64,000 nucleotides of DNA from Actinomadura litoris (GTDB lineage: Bacteria > Actinomycetota > Actinomycetes > Streptosporangiales > Streptosporangiaceae): positions 214,345-278,344 of the forward strand of contig NZ_WOFH01000013.1 in assembly GCF_009733595.1 (NCBI RefSeq), in the 5' to 3' direction. Positions 43,788-53,327 of the stretch are shown piece after piece. Under the pieces are notes generated by a model that saw nothing but the letters and a program-made list of their open reading frames with translations, had not been told where the DNA came from and did not search any database. How positions within the stretch are numbered: position 1 is the stretch's first letter; each line of letters opens with the position of its first letter. Made by a program: the position numbers and the translations under genes.

Positions 43788-44675
43788 CTACAGGGCCGAG
43801 CTCAGTTCCGCGGTCTTGACCAGCACGAGCGCCGTGAGCAGCGCCAGCACGACCAGCGGCGCCCCGATGTGCACCAGGCTCCGCCGCGCGGCGGGCGCGT
43901 AGGCCATCGCCGCGGCCAGCGCGCCGCCGGTGACCAGGCCGCCGATGTGCCCCTCCCAGGAGATGTCGGGCACCGAGAACGTGATCACCAGGTTGATGAC
44001 CAGCAGGAACACGATGGGCCCGACCTGCCCGCCGAGCCGGCGGCCGATCACGAAGTAGGCCCCGAACAGGCCGAAGATCGCGCCGGACGCGCCGACCGCC
44101 GAGTTCCCCGGGTCGACCAGGTACAGCAGCACCGACCCGCCGAGCCCCGACAGCATGTACAGGGCCAGGTAGCGCCAGCGTCCGAGCACCTGCTCCAGCG
44201 CCGGGCCGATCGCCCACAGCGCCCACATGTTGAACACGATGTGGGCGATGCCGAACGACCCGCCGCGCTGGTGCAGGAACATCGAGGTGACCAGCCGGTA
44301 CCACTCGCCCTCGGACACCCCGATGGTGTCGCCGTTGATCAGCGTCGCCTGGCCGATCATCATGTAGTCGGCGATGAACCGCCAGGACGACAGCTCGACC
44401 AGGTAGGCGAGCACGCACAGGCCGATCAGCGAGTACGTGACCACCGGCACCGCCGACGCCGCCCCCGGGACGCCCAGCGGCGTCACCGGCCGGGCTCGCC
44501 GCACCCCGCGGTTCCCGTCCGCCACGCACTCCACGCACTGGTGCCCGACCGCCGCGTCCCGCATGCACTCGGGGCAGATGTAGCGGTCGCACCGCGTGCA
44601 GCGGACGTAGGTCTCCCGCCCCGGATGCCGGTAGCAGGTCGGCACCGAGGTCTCGGGTTTGGGTTCTGTGCTCAT
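43788..44675 (-). CDS. Rhomboid-family intramembrane serine protease
   Basis: 295 residues. The N-terminal zinc-binding B-box-like segment (CYRHPGRETYVRCTRCDRYI, CPECMRDAAVGHQCVEC) is followed by six or more membrane helices. The catalytic Ser is in GASGAIFGLFGA, the His in WEGHIGGLVTG, and HIVFNMWALW is the rhomboid HxxxN motif. It cleaves membrane proteins within the bilayer. It is 46 bases downstream of ppiA, probably in the same operon. Confidence 0.92.
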   Translation of the reverse strand: MSTEPKPETSVPTCYRHPGRETYVRCTRCDRYICPECMRDAAVGHQCVECVADGNRGVRRARPVTPLGVPGAASAVPVVTYSLIGLCVLAYLVELSSWRFIADYMMIGQATLINGDTIGVSEGEWYRLVTSMFLHQRGGSFGIAHIVFNMWALWAIGPALEQVLGRWRYLALYMLSGLGGSVLLYLVDPGNSAVGASGAIFGLFGAYFVIGRRLGGQVGPIVFLLVINLVITFSVPDISWEGHIGGLVTGGALAAAMAYAPAARRSLVHIGAPLVVLALLTALVLVKTAELSSAL

Positions 44676-44721
44676 GTGGGGGCTCCGTGGGGCCGGGACA
44701 GGGTCCTACCCTGTAGGACGA

Positions 44722-45246
44722 TTAACGCCGCTCGATCGTCACCGTCTTGATGGCGACGTCGTCCTTCGGGCGGTTGCCGCCGCCGGTCGGGACCTGCCCG
44801 ATGCGGTCGACGACGTCGGTGCCCTCGATCACCTTGCCGAAGATCGTGTGCCGTCCGGTGAGGTGCTGGGTCGCGGCGACGTTGGTGGTGATGAAGAACT
44901 GCGAGCCGTTGGTGCCGGGCCCGGCGTTCGCCATCGCCAGCAGGTAGGGCTTGTTGAACTTCAGGTCGGGGTGGAACTCGTCCTTGAACTCGTAGCCGGG
45001 GCCGCCGGTCCCGGTGCCGAGCGGGTCCCCGCCCTGGATCATGAACCCGTCGATGACCCGGTGGAAGATCGTCCCGTTGTAGAGCGGGTCCTCGGTCTTG
45101 CGACCCGTGCGCGGGTCGGTCCAGACGCGGGTGCCCTCCGCCAGTTCGGTGAAGTTCGCCACGGTCTCGGGTGCCTGCTCCGGGTAGAGCTGGATCACGA
45201 TCTTGCCGAGCGTCGTGTCGAGCGTCGCGAAGATCTCGTTGGCCAC
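44722..45246 (-). CDS. ppiA: Cyclophilin-type peptidyl-prolyl isomerase
   Basis: 174 residues. FHRVIDGFMIQGGDP (catalytic Arg-Phe region), LAMANAGPGTNGSQFFIT and LTGRHTIFGKVIEG define the cyclophilin barrel. There is no signal peptide, so it is cytoplasmic. GTG 45246 follows GAGGAGG. It catalyses proline cis-trans isomerisation during folding. Its position beside rhomboid and crgA is conserved near the actinobacterial origin. Confidence 0.93.
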   Translation of the reverse strand: MANEIFATLDTTLGKIVIQLYPEQAPETVANFTELAEGTRVWTDPRTGRKTEDPLYNGTIFHRVIDGFMIQGGDPLGTGTGGPGYEFKDEFHPDLKFNKPYLLAMANAGPGTNGSQFFITTNVAATQHLTGRHTIFGKVIEGTDVVDRIGQVPTGGGNRPKDDVAIKTVTIERR

Positions 45247-45399
45247 GCTGGCCGCCTCCTCGTGAGAGTTGGATGGTCTGTCGATCCCGGACACGCATGA
45301 ATTACTCACGCGAGGTAATCAATCAATCACTCTCGCGTGGTTTACCTTCCCGACGATGGGAAGGGTGCTGAACAGGACCTCGCAGAAAGGGAGGTTAGC

Positions 45400-45870
45400 G
45401 TGTCCCTAATGATCAGTACCCGCCGGAAGCCGCGGGAGCAAGTCCGCACGCGGCTGGGCCGGACGCAGGAGGCGGCCCGGCACGGCGCGGAGATCGCCCT
45501 GCGGCGGGCCTCCGTGACGGCCGACCGGATCAGACCGGTCGCCGCCGAACGCGTCCTCGTCGCCCGCGGCTGGGGCGCGCCCCGGATCAGGCGTGCGGCC
45601 CAGTACGTGGAGACGGGCCTCGCCCCGCGGGTGAGCTCGTTCCTGAGCGGCGTGGCCCACCGTGTCGAGCCGCCGGGCCGTGACCGGCCCCGGCGCGGCG
45701 CCGTCGTGGCGCTGGTGGGAGCCGTCGCCGCCGTCGGCGTGGCGGGCGCGGTGGTGACCCGCCGCAGCGTCACCGGCGGATCGGACGACGCGTCGGAGGA
45801 GGCCACCTCGGCCGACTCCATGACCGTCTCCGGCGCGGACGTCGACGAGCGCGCGTCCTCGCGGCGCTGA
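45400..45870 (+). CDS. DUF5324-like membrane protein
   Basis: 156 residues. A basic, helical N-terminal half (RLGRTQEAARHGAEIALRRA) precedes one membrane helix (about 104-122, AVVALVGAVAAVGVAGAVVT) and an acidic Ser/Asp tail. AAAGGGAGG precedes GTG 45400. It resembles DUF5324 proteins found at this locus in other actinomycetes. Function is unknown. Confidence 0.72.
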   Translation: MSLMISTRRKPREQVRTRLGRTQEAARHGAEIALRRASVTADRIRPVAAERVLVARGWGAPRIRRAAQYVETGLAPRVSSFLSGVAHRVEPPGRDRPRRGAVVALVGAVAAVGVAGAVVTRRSVTGGSDDASEEATSADSMTVSGADVDERASSRR

Positions 45871-45880
45871 CGCGACCCGT

Positions 45881-45911
45881 GGAGGGCCCGGCCGACCCGG
45901 CCGGGCCCTCC
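45881..45911. terminator. Bidirectional terminator
   Basis: GGAGGGCCCGGCC-GACCC-GGCCGGGCCCTCC, 13-bp perfect stem, 10 bases after the DUF5324-like gene and 6 bases from the stop of the small minus-strand gene. Confidence 0.8.
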
Positions 45912-45917
45912 GCTGCG

Positions 45918-46061
45918 TCACGACAGGCCGGACTCCACCAGCCGGGCGATCACGTAGCCGATCGCCTGCTGGACGAACTGCTCGGCCAGCCACACCAGCG
46001 CGCGCCTCCACTCGCCGTCCTCGACCTCGCGCACGAGGATCTCCCCTTGGCCGTCGGCCAT
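45918..46061 (-). CDS. Small hypothetical protein (47 aa)
   Basis: MADGQGEILVREVEDGEWRR, then LVWLAEQFVQQAIGYVIARL: an acidic start and an amphipathic helix. A GAAGGGGG ribosome site precedes ATG 46061, codon use is normal, and a terminator follows directly. It lies 101 bases downstream of the histidine kinase gene in the same direction. It could be a small partner of that kinase; unproven. Confidence 0.5.
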   Translation of the reverse strand: MADGQGEILVREVEDGEWRRALVWLAEQFVQQAIGYVIARLVESGLS

Positions 46062-46162
46062 GACCGTGCCCCCTTCTCGTGGTCGTGGGAGCACCGTCGG
46101 CCGCCCGCCGTCCCGGGCACATGGGCCGGACGCCTCGTCCGGCCGCGTGGCCCACCGGGGCG

Positions 46163-48214
46163 TCAGCCCTGGGTCGGCTGCCCCACACGGTCCTCAAGAG
46201 GCAGGACGACGCGCAGGCGCGACCCGGTGGCGGGGTGGGTGACGATGTCGAGGGTCCCGCCGAGTTCCCGGGCGCGCTCCCGCATCGACCCCAGGCCGAC
46301 GCCGCCGGACCCGGTGAAGTCGGGGATCCCGACGCCGTCGTCGGTGATCGTGAGGACGAGCGCGCGGTCGGTGGCGCTGAGCCTGACGGCCGCGTGGACG
46401 GCGCGGGCGTGCCGGGCGATGTTGGCCAGGGCCTCGGCGGCGATGCGGTAGACGGCGCTCTCGACCCCCGGCGGCTGCGGCGGCAGCGGATCGGGGACGC
46501 GCTCGAACTCGATGCGCAGGCCCGGCGCCGACAGCCGGTCCACGAGTTGGGCGAGCGCCTCGGTCAGCCCGTGCTCGGCCAGCACGATCGGGCTCAACCC
46601 GCGCGCGACCCGCCGGACCTCCTCGACGGCCTGGCTGATGATGGCCGCCGCCTCCTCGATCTCCTCGGCGAGCGTCGCGGACGGGGCGGCGCCCGCGTTG
46701 TCCAGCCGGAGGCAGGCGGCGGCCAGCAGCGGTCCGAGGCCGTCGTGCAGGTCCCGCCGCAGCCGGTCGCGCTCCTCCGCCTGGGCCCGCACCAGGCGCT
46801 GCCGGGCGGCCTCCAGGTCCTCCTGGAGGCCGAGCCCGGCGACGGCCGGGGCGCCCTGGTCGGCGAGCAGCCGCAGCAGGGTCGCGTCCCGCTCGTCCAG
46901 GCCCCGGTCGCCGGCGCGCGGGGCGACGGTGAGGTGGCCGACGATCTCGCCCTGGTGGCGCATGCCGAAGGAGTGCGCGGCGATCCCGGGCTCGCCGACC
47001 CGGGCGAGCTCGCGCGGACCCGAGCCGGTGACGACGGTGAGCGCGGCGGCCGGCAGACCGAGGTCCTCGACGGCGCTGCGGCACAGGTGCCAGGGCACCC
47101 GCTGCGGATCGGGCGCCTGGCTCAGCCTGGCGGCCAGCGCCTGGACCGCCTCGTGGGGCAGCGCCCGGGGGCCGTAGAAGAAGCGGTCGACGCCGCGCGC
47201 CATCCGCCGGATCGCCAGGGGCAGCACCACCCCGGCCAGCAGCGCGAGCACGGCGATGGCCACCGCGCCGGGGCGGTCGGCGCGCGGGACCGTCCGCGCG
47301 AGCGCGGCGACGCCGGCGGCCGCCGCCAGCACCAGGCCCGCCGACAGCACGAACATGACGGCGATGTGCCGGGCGGTGCGGTCGATGTGCCACATGCGGT
47401 CGCGGATGACCGTGCCCCCCAGCGCGACCAGCCAGATCATGCCGGAGACGGCCGACAGCCCGGCGGTGTAGGGCAGCAGCGTGAGATCGACGGCGAAGCT
47501 CAGCTCGCGCAGGAGCTCCGCCGAGATCATCGTCACCGCCGTCGGCGGGTAGATCGCCGCGAGGATCGCCATGCGGCGGCGTGCGGGCTCGGGCGCCGCG
47601 CGGGCGCGGGCGGACAGCACCGCGACGCACGCCGCCACCGTGGGCACTTCGAGGCACCAGGTGGCGGGCAGCAGGACCGAGACCCCGGGCGGCCACCACG
47701 CGAGCGCGATCGCGCAGGCCCGCGCGAGCAGGTTGGCCGCGAACAGCGTCCGCCACCGCCAGGAGCCGATCCGTCCGAGCGGCAACCACAGCGGCACCAT
47801 GATCAGCACGATCTGGTAGGTCGCCGACAGCCCGCTGAACACCAGGACGACGGCCCCGGCGCCCACGCCGTCGATGCCGTCCCTGACGCTCACGAACCCG
47901 TCGTCCAGCAGGGCCAGGACCGGCGCCGAGCCCCCGCCGAGCAGCAGCGCCCAGCCGAGGCTCCCGGCGACGCGGCGGGCGAGGATCAGGAACCCGCAGA
48001 GCGCGGCGAGCAGGCCCACCATGACCTGGGCGATCGAGTCGACGAGCGCCGCCGCGGGATGGCCGTCCGGGCCGACCGAGGCGAGCCGTCCCCGGAGCAT
48101 GCACCCGTCGATCCAGGTCGTCTCGACCACCCACGCGCACAGGAGCAGGAAGCACAGGGTGAGGACGCCCGCCGCCCAGGCGATCTCGGTCCTCTCCCGC
48201 CGGATCCCGAACAT
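46163..48214 (-). CDS. NarL-type sensor histidine kinase
   Basis: 683 residues. About ten or more membrane helices in the N-terminal 320 residues (7TM-like sensor region), a GAF-like section, then the HisKA_3 dimerisation box ERDRLRRDLHDGLGP with the phospho-His. The ATPase follows: AAEALANIARHARA (N box) and ITDDGVGIPDFTGSGGVGLG (G boxes). It is divergent from its presumed response regulator at 48284. The signal is unknown. Confidence 0.9.
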   Translation of the reverse strand: MFGIRRERTEIAWAAGVLTLCFLLLCAWVVETTWIDGCMLRGRLASVGPDGHPAAALVDSIAQVMVGLLAALCGFLILARRVAGSLGWALLLGGGSAPVLALLDDGFVSVRDGIDGVGAGAVVLVFSGLSATYQIVLIMVPLWLPLGRIGSWRWRTLFAANLLARACAIALAWWPPGVSVLLPATWCLEVPTVAACVAVLSARARAAPEPARRRMAILAAIYPPTAVTMISAELLRELSFAVDLTLLPYTAGLSAVSGMIWLVALGGTVIRDRMWHIDRTARHIAVMFVLSAGLVLAAAAGVAALARTVPRADRPGAVAIAVLALLAGVVLPLAIRRMARGVDRFFYGPRALPHEAVQALAARLSQAPDPQRVPWHLCRSAVEDLGLPAAALTVVTGSGPRELARVGEPGIAAHSFGMRHQGEIVGHLTVAPRAGDRGLDERDATLLRLLADQGAPAVAGLGLQEDLEAARQRLVRAQAEERDRLRRDLHDGLGPLLAAACLRLDNAGAAPSATLAEEIEEAAAIISQAVEEVRRVARGLSPIVLAEHGLTEALAQLVDRLSAPGLRIEFERVPDPLPPQPPGVESAVYRIAAEALANIARHARAVHAAVRLSATDRALVLTITDDGVGIPDFTGSGGVGLGSMRERARELGGTLDIVTHPATGSRLRVVLPLEDRVGQPTQG

Positions 48215-48283
48215 TCCCCTCCCCGATCACTACACACGGTGATTAGATAGGCACGATACGCATGACGAGCGGGGTGTGAGCCG

Positions 48284-48952
48284 ATGGACGGACGATCCGG
48301 TCGGGTCAGGGTGCTGGTGGTCGACGACCACCCGCTGTTCCGCGAGGGGTTGACCGCCGCCGTGACCCTGGCACCGGAGTTCGCGCTGGTCGGCCAGGCG
48401 TCCACGGGCGAGGAGGCGATCACGGCGGTGGCCGCGCTCGCGCCCGACCTGGTGCTGATGGACCTCGGCCTGCCCGGCACGTCGGGGATCGAGGCGACCC
48501 GGCGCATCACCGCCGACCACCCCGGGACGCACGTGCTGGTGATCACGATGTCGGAGGACGACGACAGCCTGCTGGCCGCGATCCGCGCCGGCGCCCTCGG
48601 TTACGTCCTCAAGGGCGCGCGCCGCGACGAGGTGCTGCACGCGCTGCGCGTCGCGGCGCGCGGAGGCGCGGTGTTCAGCCCGGGTATGGCCGCGCGGCTC
48701 GCCGCCCTGGTCCAGGGGCCGGCGACCGCGCCGGCCCGGCGGGCGTTCCCGTCGCTGACGCCCCGCGAACTGGAGGTGCTCGACCTGCTGGCGCGCGGGG
48801 CGACCTACCGGCAGATCGCCGCGCGGCTGGTGGTGTCGGACAAGACCGTCCGCAACCATGTCGGAGCGATCTTCACCAAGCTCCAGGTGAACGATCGCGC
48901 GGGCGCGATCGTCCGGGCCCGGGACGCGGGTCTCGGCGCGTCCCGGTGCTGA
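48284..48952 (+). CDS. NarL/FixJ-type response regulator
   Basis: 222 residues. The receiver domain (about 9-125) has the acidic pair VDDHPLF, phospho-acceptor Asp in VLMDLGLPG, and Lys in YVLKGA. The LuxR HTH (about 155-215) has LTPRELEVLDLLARGATYRQ and SDKTVRNHVGAIFTKL. It pairs with the divergent kinase. A short ATCAC...GTGAT inverted repeat (48226-48243) in the gap may be its own site. Confidence 0.92.
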   Translation: MDGRSGRVRVLVVDDHPLFREGLTAAVTLAPEFALVGQASTGEEAITAVAALAPDLVLMDLGLPGTSGIEATRRITADHPGTHVLVITMSEDDDSLLAAIRAGALGYVLKGARRDEVLHALRVAARGGAVFSPGMAARLAALVQGPATAPARRAFPSLTPRELEVLDLLARGATYRQIAARLVVSDKTVRNHVGAIFTKLQVNDRAGAIVRARDAGLGASRC

Positions 48953-49004
48953 TCCGGTGCGGTTCCCGGCGACTCGGTTTCTACTAACCGGTACGGTGAG
49001 CGCC

Positions 49005-49781
49005 ATGGCACCGAATCCCCGCGCGCCGCGGCGGACGCTGGCGGACCGCGTGCGGCGGCGGGCGCGCCAGGGCGTGCACACGGCCGTCCACAACGCGTGG
49101 GGGTGGGTGCAGCGGCACGGCGAGATCACGCCGCAGACGCCGGGGCGCCGCAGGTTCGCCTACCTGGGCGAGGGCGCGTGCATCGGCTTCCCGGTCGGGG
49201 CGGTGTACGGCGAGCCGTGGATCTCGATCGGCGACCACACGCTGGTCGGGACGCATGTGACGATCTCCGCCGGGTTCGTCCCCGGCCTCGACCTCGGCCC
49301 CGACGTGATCGTGCGGATCGGCGGGAGCTGCTCGATCGGACGCGGCACCCACATCGTCGGGCACCAGTCGATCGAGATCGGCGACGACGTCTTCACCGGC
49401 CCCAACGTGTACATCACCGACCAGAACCACACCTACGGGGACCTGGAAACCCCGATCGGACGGCAGTGGCCCGAGAACAACCCGGTCGTGATCGGGGACG
49501 GCTGCTGGATCGGCACCGGCGCGATCATCCTGCCCGGCACCCGGCTCGGCCGGAACGTCGCGGTCGCGGGCGGCGCCGTCGTCCGGGGCGAGTTCCCCGA
49601 CCACGCGGTCATCGGCGGGGTGCCCGCGAAGATCCTGCGCAGCCACGGGGAGGGCGGCTGGCAGCCGCCGCTGCGCACCGCCGGCCCCGTCATGTCGCTG
49701 GACGAGCTCGCCGCGCTGTCGGTGGACGGGATCGGCGGCCTCCAGATCCTCCAGGACAGGCTCCGCGAGGAGGCCGGCTAG
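49005..49781 (+). CDS. Left-handed beta-helix acyltransferase
   Basis: 258 residues. Hexapeptide repeats run from about 55 to 205 (ISIGDHTLVGTHVTIS, IEIGDDVFTGPNVYIT, VVIGDGCWIGTGAIILPGTR, GGVPAKILRS). DQNHTYGDLETPI carries the catalytic-type His loop of LbetaH acetyltransferases. A C-terminal helix follows. It transfers acetyl or acyl groups to a sugar or other acceptor; the substrate is unknown. ATG 49005 is chosen; GTG 48996 is possible. Confidence 0.83.
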   Translation: MAPNPRAPRRTLADRVRRRARQGVHTAVHNAWGWVQRHGEITPQTPGRRRFAYLGEGACIGFPVGAVYGEPWISIGDHTLVGTHVTISAGFVPGLDLGPDVIVRIGGSCSIGRGTHIVGHQSIEIGDDVFTGPNVYITDQNHTYGDLETPIGRQWPENNPVVIGDGCWIGTGAIILPGTRLGRNVAVAGGAVVRGEFPDHAVIGGVPAKILRSHGEGGWQPPLRTAGPVMSLDELAALSVDGIGGLQILQDRLREEAG

Positions 49782-49790
49782 CCCACCGCG

Positions 49791-51602
49791 TCACGGGGTG
49801 ACGATCGGGAAGTCGGGTTCGGCGCCGTCCAGGACGGCGAGCAGCCGCCGCAGCGCCCCCGCGTCCCCGGTGCTGGTGATGCCCTCGGCGCTCCTCCCCG
49901 TGATCAGCCCGAACAGCTGCGGGCGGGTGAGCCCGAGCGTCAGGTCGGCGGCGCCGGCCCCGCCGGTCGCGCGCCGGTGGATGAGGACGCCGTTCTCCAG
50001 CGTCATCCGGTGGCGCTCGCGGGTGTCGGTGAAGTCCCAGTCGATGGTCAGGCGCTCGTCCCATGCCTTGGGCCCGTTCACCCTGATCGCCATCGAGTCG
50101 AAGACCTGCTCGACGCTCAGCCCGGCGGCCATGCCCGCCGCGATGCCGAACGGAACCGATCGCACCCCCTCGCGCAGCTCCAGCGCGCCGGTCAGGAAGA
50201 AGTTGCGCCAGGTGCCGCACTCGGCGCCCTCGCCGAGCCGCCGGTAGACCTCCGCGAGGCCGGTCCTGGCGTCGGTGTTGCCGGGGTCGGCGAAGACCAC
50301 GTGGTCGAACAGCGTCGCGGCGAACCGCAGATCGCCCTGGCCCGCGTACTCCCGGGCCATCGCCATCACCTTGGACGCGCCGCCCATGCACTCCACGTAC
50401 CGCTTGGAGTTCTCGACCGGCGGATGCTCCCAGAGGTGCGCGGGGTTGCCGTCGAACCACCCCATGTACCGCTGGTAGATCGCTTTGACGTTGTGGCTGA
50501 CGGAGCCGTAGTAGCCGCGGGCGTGCCAGGCGTTCGCCAGCGCGGGCGGCAGGTCCATCATCTCGGCGATCTCGACGCCGGTGTACCCCTGGTTGAGCAG
50601 GCGCAGCGTCTGGTCGTGCAGGTAGGCGTACAGGTCCCGCTGCTGCGACAGGAACGCGACGATGTCGTCGTGCCCCCAGGTCGGCCAGTGGTGCGACGCG
50701 AACGCCACGTCTGTGTCGCCCGCGAACAGCGTGATCGCCTCGTCCAGGTACCGCGACCACACCCGGGCGTCGCGGACGAGCGCGCCGCGCAGCGTCAGCA
50801 GGTTGTGCAGGTTGTGCGTGGCGTTCTCCGCCATGCACAGCGCCCGCTGCTTCGGGAAGTGGAAGTTCATCTCGGCGGGCGCCTCGGTGCCGGGCGTCAA
50901 CTGGAACACGATTCGGACGCCGTCCAGCACCTCCTCCTGCCCGGTGCTGGCGATCTCCCTGTTCGGCGGGATCAGCGAGACCCGTCCGGAGGAGGCGGTC
51001 TGCCCGAGCCCGGTGCCGATCATCCCGGCCGGGCTCCGCTCCAGCAGGACGCCGGTGTGGTAGACGCCGCGCCTGGCCATCGCCGTCCCCGCGTACACGT
51101 TCTCCGAGACGGCCTGCTCCAGGAAGCCCCGCGGCGCGAGGATCGGCACCCCGCCGGGGTTGCCGGGCTCGACGACGCCCTCGGCGCCGCCGAAGTGGTC
51201 GACGTGGGAGTGGGTGTAGACCAGGCCGGTGACCGGCCGGTCGCCGCGGTGCTCGCGGTACAGCGCCAGCGCGGCCGCGGCGGTCTCGACCGACACCAGC
51301 GGGTCGATGACGATCACCCCGCGGTCGCCCTCGACCAGCGTCATGTTCGACAGGTCCAGGCCGCGCACCTGGTAGACGCCGCCGGTCACCTCGTAGAGGC
51401 CCTGCTTGGCGCACAGCTGCGACTGCCGCCACAGCGACGGGTTCGCAGTGCTCGGGCACGGGCCGTCCAGGAAGGCGTACACCTCGTCGTCCCACACGAC
51501 GCGGCCGTCGGCGTCCCGCACCACCCCGGGCGTCAGGGACGCGACGAAGCCCCGCTCGGCGTTCTCGAAGTCCGTCCGGTCAGCGAAGGCGAGATCCCCC
51601 AT
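49791..51602 (-). CDS. Alkyl sulfatase (SdsA1-like metallo-beta-lactamase fold)
   Basis: 603 residues. Zinc motifs: YTHSHVDHFGGAEG (first site), MAENATHNLHNLLTLRG and ASHHWPTWGHDD. A central dimerisation region (GYTGVEIAEMMDLPPALANA, YYGSVSHNVKAIYQRYMGW) and a C-terminal SCP2-like domain (LTIDWDFTDTRERHRMTLEN) complete the SdsA1 architecture at normal length. It hydrolyses alkyl sulfates such as SDS. No signal peptide is seen. ATG 51602 is preferred to the TTG at 51635. Confidence 0.9.
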   Translation of the reverse strand: MGDLAFADRTDFENAERGFVASLTPGVVRDADGRVVWDDEVYAFLDGPCPSTANPSLWRQSQLCAKQGLYEVTGGVYQVRGLDLSNMTLVEGDRGVIVIDPLVSVETAAAALALYREHRGDRPVTGLVYTHSHVDHFGGAEGVVEPGNPGGVPILAPRGFLEQAVSENVYAGTAMARRGVYHTGVLLERSPAGMIGTGLGQTASSGRVSLIPPNREIASTGQEEVLDGVRIVFQLTPGTEAPAEMNFHFPKQRALCMAENATHNLHNLLTLRGALVRDARVWSRYLDEAITLFAGDTDVAFASHHWPTWGHDDIVAFLSQQRDLYAYLHDQTLRLLNQGYTGVEIAEMMDLPPALANAWHARGYYGSVSHNVKAIYQRYMGWFDGNPAHLWEHPPVENSKRYVECMGGASKVMAMAREYAGQGDLRFAATLFDHVVFADPGNTDARTGLAEVYRRLGEGAECGTWRNFFLTGALELREGVRSVPFGIAAGMAAGLSVEQVFDSMAIRVNGPKAWDERLTIDWDFTDTRERHRMTLENGVLIHRRATGGAGAADLTLGLTRPQLFGLITGRSAEGITSTGDAGALRRLLAVLDGAEPDFPIVTP

Positions 51603-51767
51603 ACCCGGCACATGTCCGGCGGCGGGCCGCCGCAAAGTCGCCGGAGGGCAAAGACTCGCGCCCCGGGGCCGGGAAATGCGCGATCTCGGTCAGGGGCGAG
51701 GCCCCCGACCGAGATCGCACTGCACACCCTCTGTGCAAGCCTCAAAGGCCAGTAAAAGAATACAGAC

Positions 51768-53327
51768 TCAGTTGGAGCGCGCGGTGCGCCGATCGCCACC
51801 TTCGCGGCGGTTTCCGCCGTCGCGGCGGTTTCCGCCGTAGGAGCCTCCGCGCCGGTTCCCGTGCGACGAACCGCCCGTGCGGGGCCCGCCGCCGCGGCGC
51901 TCGCCGCCGCCGAAGGACCCCCGGTGCTCGCCGTGACCGCCGCCCTCGGAGGACGAGGAGTCCTGGCGGTCGAACGAGCGCGGGGCGCGCCCGTTGTAGC
52001 CCCGGCGGCGTCCGCCGCCGCCCTGCCGGCCGCGGCCGCCCTCGCGGCGCGGGCGGTCGGGGATGAGCGGGCCCTCGATCGGGATGCCGGACGGCTCGCG
52101 CGCACCGGTCAGCTTCACGAGCTCGGCGTCGCCGGTGCTCACCTTGACGCGGGGCGCGTTGATCCCGGCCCGGCGCGTCATGGCGGACGTGGAGCGCACC
52201 TGGTGCGGCAGGACGAGCGTGACGACGGTGCCGCGCTCCCCGGCCCGCGCGGTGCGTCCGGCGCGGTGCATGTAGTCCTTGTGGTCGGCGGGCGGGTCGA
52301 CGTGCATGACGAGCGTCACGTCGTCCACGTGGATGCCGCGGGCGGCCACGTCGGTGGCGACGAGCACGCTGATCGTGCCCTCGCGGAACTCGGCGAGCGT
52401 GCGGGTGCGCAGCCCCTGGCTCTTGCCGCCGTGCAGGCCCGCCGCGCGCACGCCCACCTGGACGAGCTGCTTGGCGAGCCGGTCGACGCCGTGCTTGGTG
52501 CGGGCGAACAGGATCGTCCGGCCCTCGCGGTTGGCGATCTCGGCGGTGATGGCGCTCTTCTCCTTGGGCGCCACCAGCAGGAGGTGGTGCTCCATGGTGT
52601 CGACCGACTCGTCCACCGGGCCGATGGCGTGGGTGACCGGGTCCTGGAGGTAGCGCCGGACGAGGACGTCGACGTCCTTGTCGAGGGTCGCGGAGAACAG
52701 CAGCCGCTGCCCGCCGGGCCGCGCCTGGTCGAGGATGTCGGTGACGTCGGGCAGGAAGCCCATGTCGGCCATGTGGTCGGCCTCGTCCAGCACGGCGATC
52801 TCGATGTCGGACAGGTCGCACGCGCCCTGCCGCATCAGGTCCTTCAGCCGGCCGGGCGTGGCGACCAGGACCTCGACGCCCCGGCGCAGCGCGTCGATCT
52901 GCTTGAACATCGAGGTCTGGCCGATGACGGTCTTGAAGCGCAGCCCGACGCCGCGGCCGAGCGGCTCCAGGTTGGTCTGCACCTGCTGGGCCAGCTCGCG
53001 GGTCGGGACGAGGATCAGCGCCAGCGGGCGCTTGGGCGCGGCCTTGCGGCCGGCGAGGCGGGCGAGCAGCGGCAGTCCGAAGGCGAGGGTCTTGCCGGAG
53101 CCGGTCTTGCCGCGGCCGAGGACGTCGCGTCCGGCCATGACGTCGGGGATCGCGGCGGCCTGGATGGGGAACGGGGCCTCGATGCCCTGACGGGTCAGGG
53201 CGGACACCAACGCCGGCGGGAGGCCGAGTTCGGCGAAGGAGGGAACCCGCTCGGCCTCGCCGTCGCCCGTGGTCGCGGGCGTCGGCAGGTCGGCAGACGG
53301 GTTCTGAGCAGCGGCAGCTGTGGTCAC
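51768..53327 (-). CDS. DEAD-box RNA helicase
   Basis: 519 residues. Q motif (SFAELGLPPALVSALTRQGI, PFPIQ), motif I GKTGSGKT, PTRELAQQ, TPGRLKDL, DEAD, SAT (LLFSATLD), and motif VI HRAGRTARAG. The tail from about 430 is a Gly/Arg/Ser-rich RNA-binding extension with repeats such as RREGG and GGNRRDGGNRR. GTG 53327 is set by GGAAGG 6 bases upstream. It unwinds RNA in ribosome assembly or cold adaptation. Confidence 0.92.
   Translation of the reverse strand: MTTAAAAQNPSADLPTPATTGDGEAERVPSFAELGLPPALVSALTRQGIEAPFPIQAAAIPDVMAGRDVLGRGKTGSGKTLAFGLPLLARLAGRKAAPKRPLALILVPTRELAQQVQTNLEPLGRGVGLRFKTVIGQTSMFKQIDALRRGVEVLVATPGRLKDLMRQGACDLSDIEIAVLDEADHMADMGFLPDVTDILDQARPGGQRLLFSATLDKDVDVLVRRYLQDPVTHAIGPVDESVDTMEHHLLLVAPKEKSAITAEIANREGRTILFARTKHGVDRLAKQLVQVGVRAAGLHGGKSQGLRTRTLAEFREGTISVLVATDVAARGIHVDDVTLVMHVDPPADHKDYMHRAGRTARAGERGTVVTLVLPHQVRSTSAMTRRAGINAPRVKVSTGDAELVKLTGAREPSGIPIEGPLIPDRPRREGGRGRQGGGGRRRGYNGRAPRSFDRQDSSSSEGGGHGEHRGSFGGGERRGGGPRTGGSSHGNRRGGSYGGNRRDGGNRREGGDRRTARSN

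Noticed and set aside
46079..48250. Open frame of 723 codons on the plus strand
   Set aside because: It is antisense to the histidine kinase, has Arg/Gly/Pro-rich low-complexity product and no domain; a GC-rich shadow frame.
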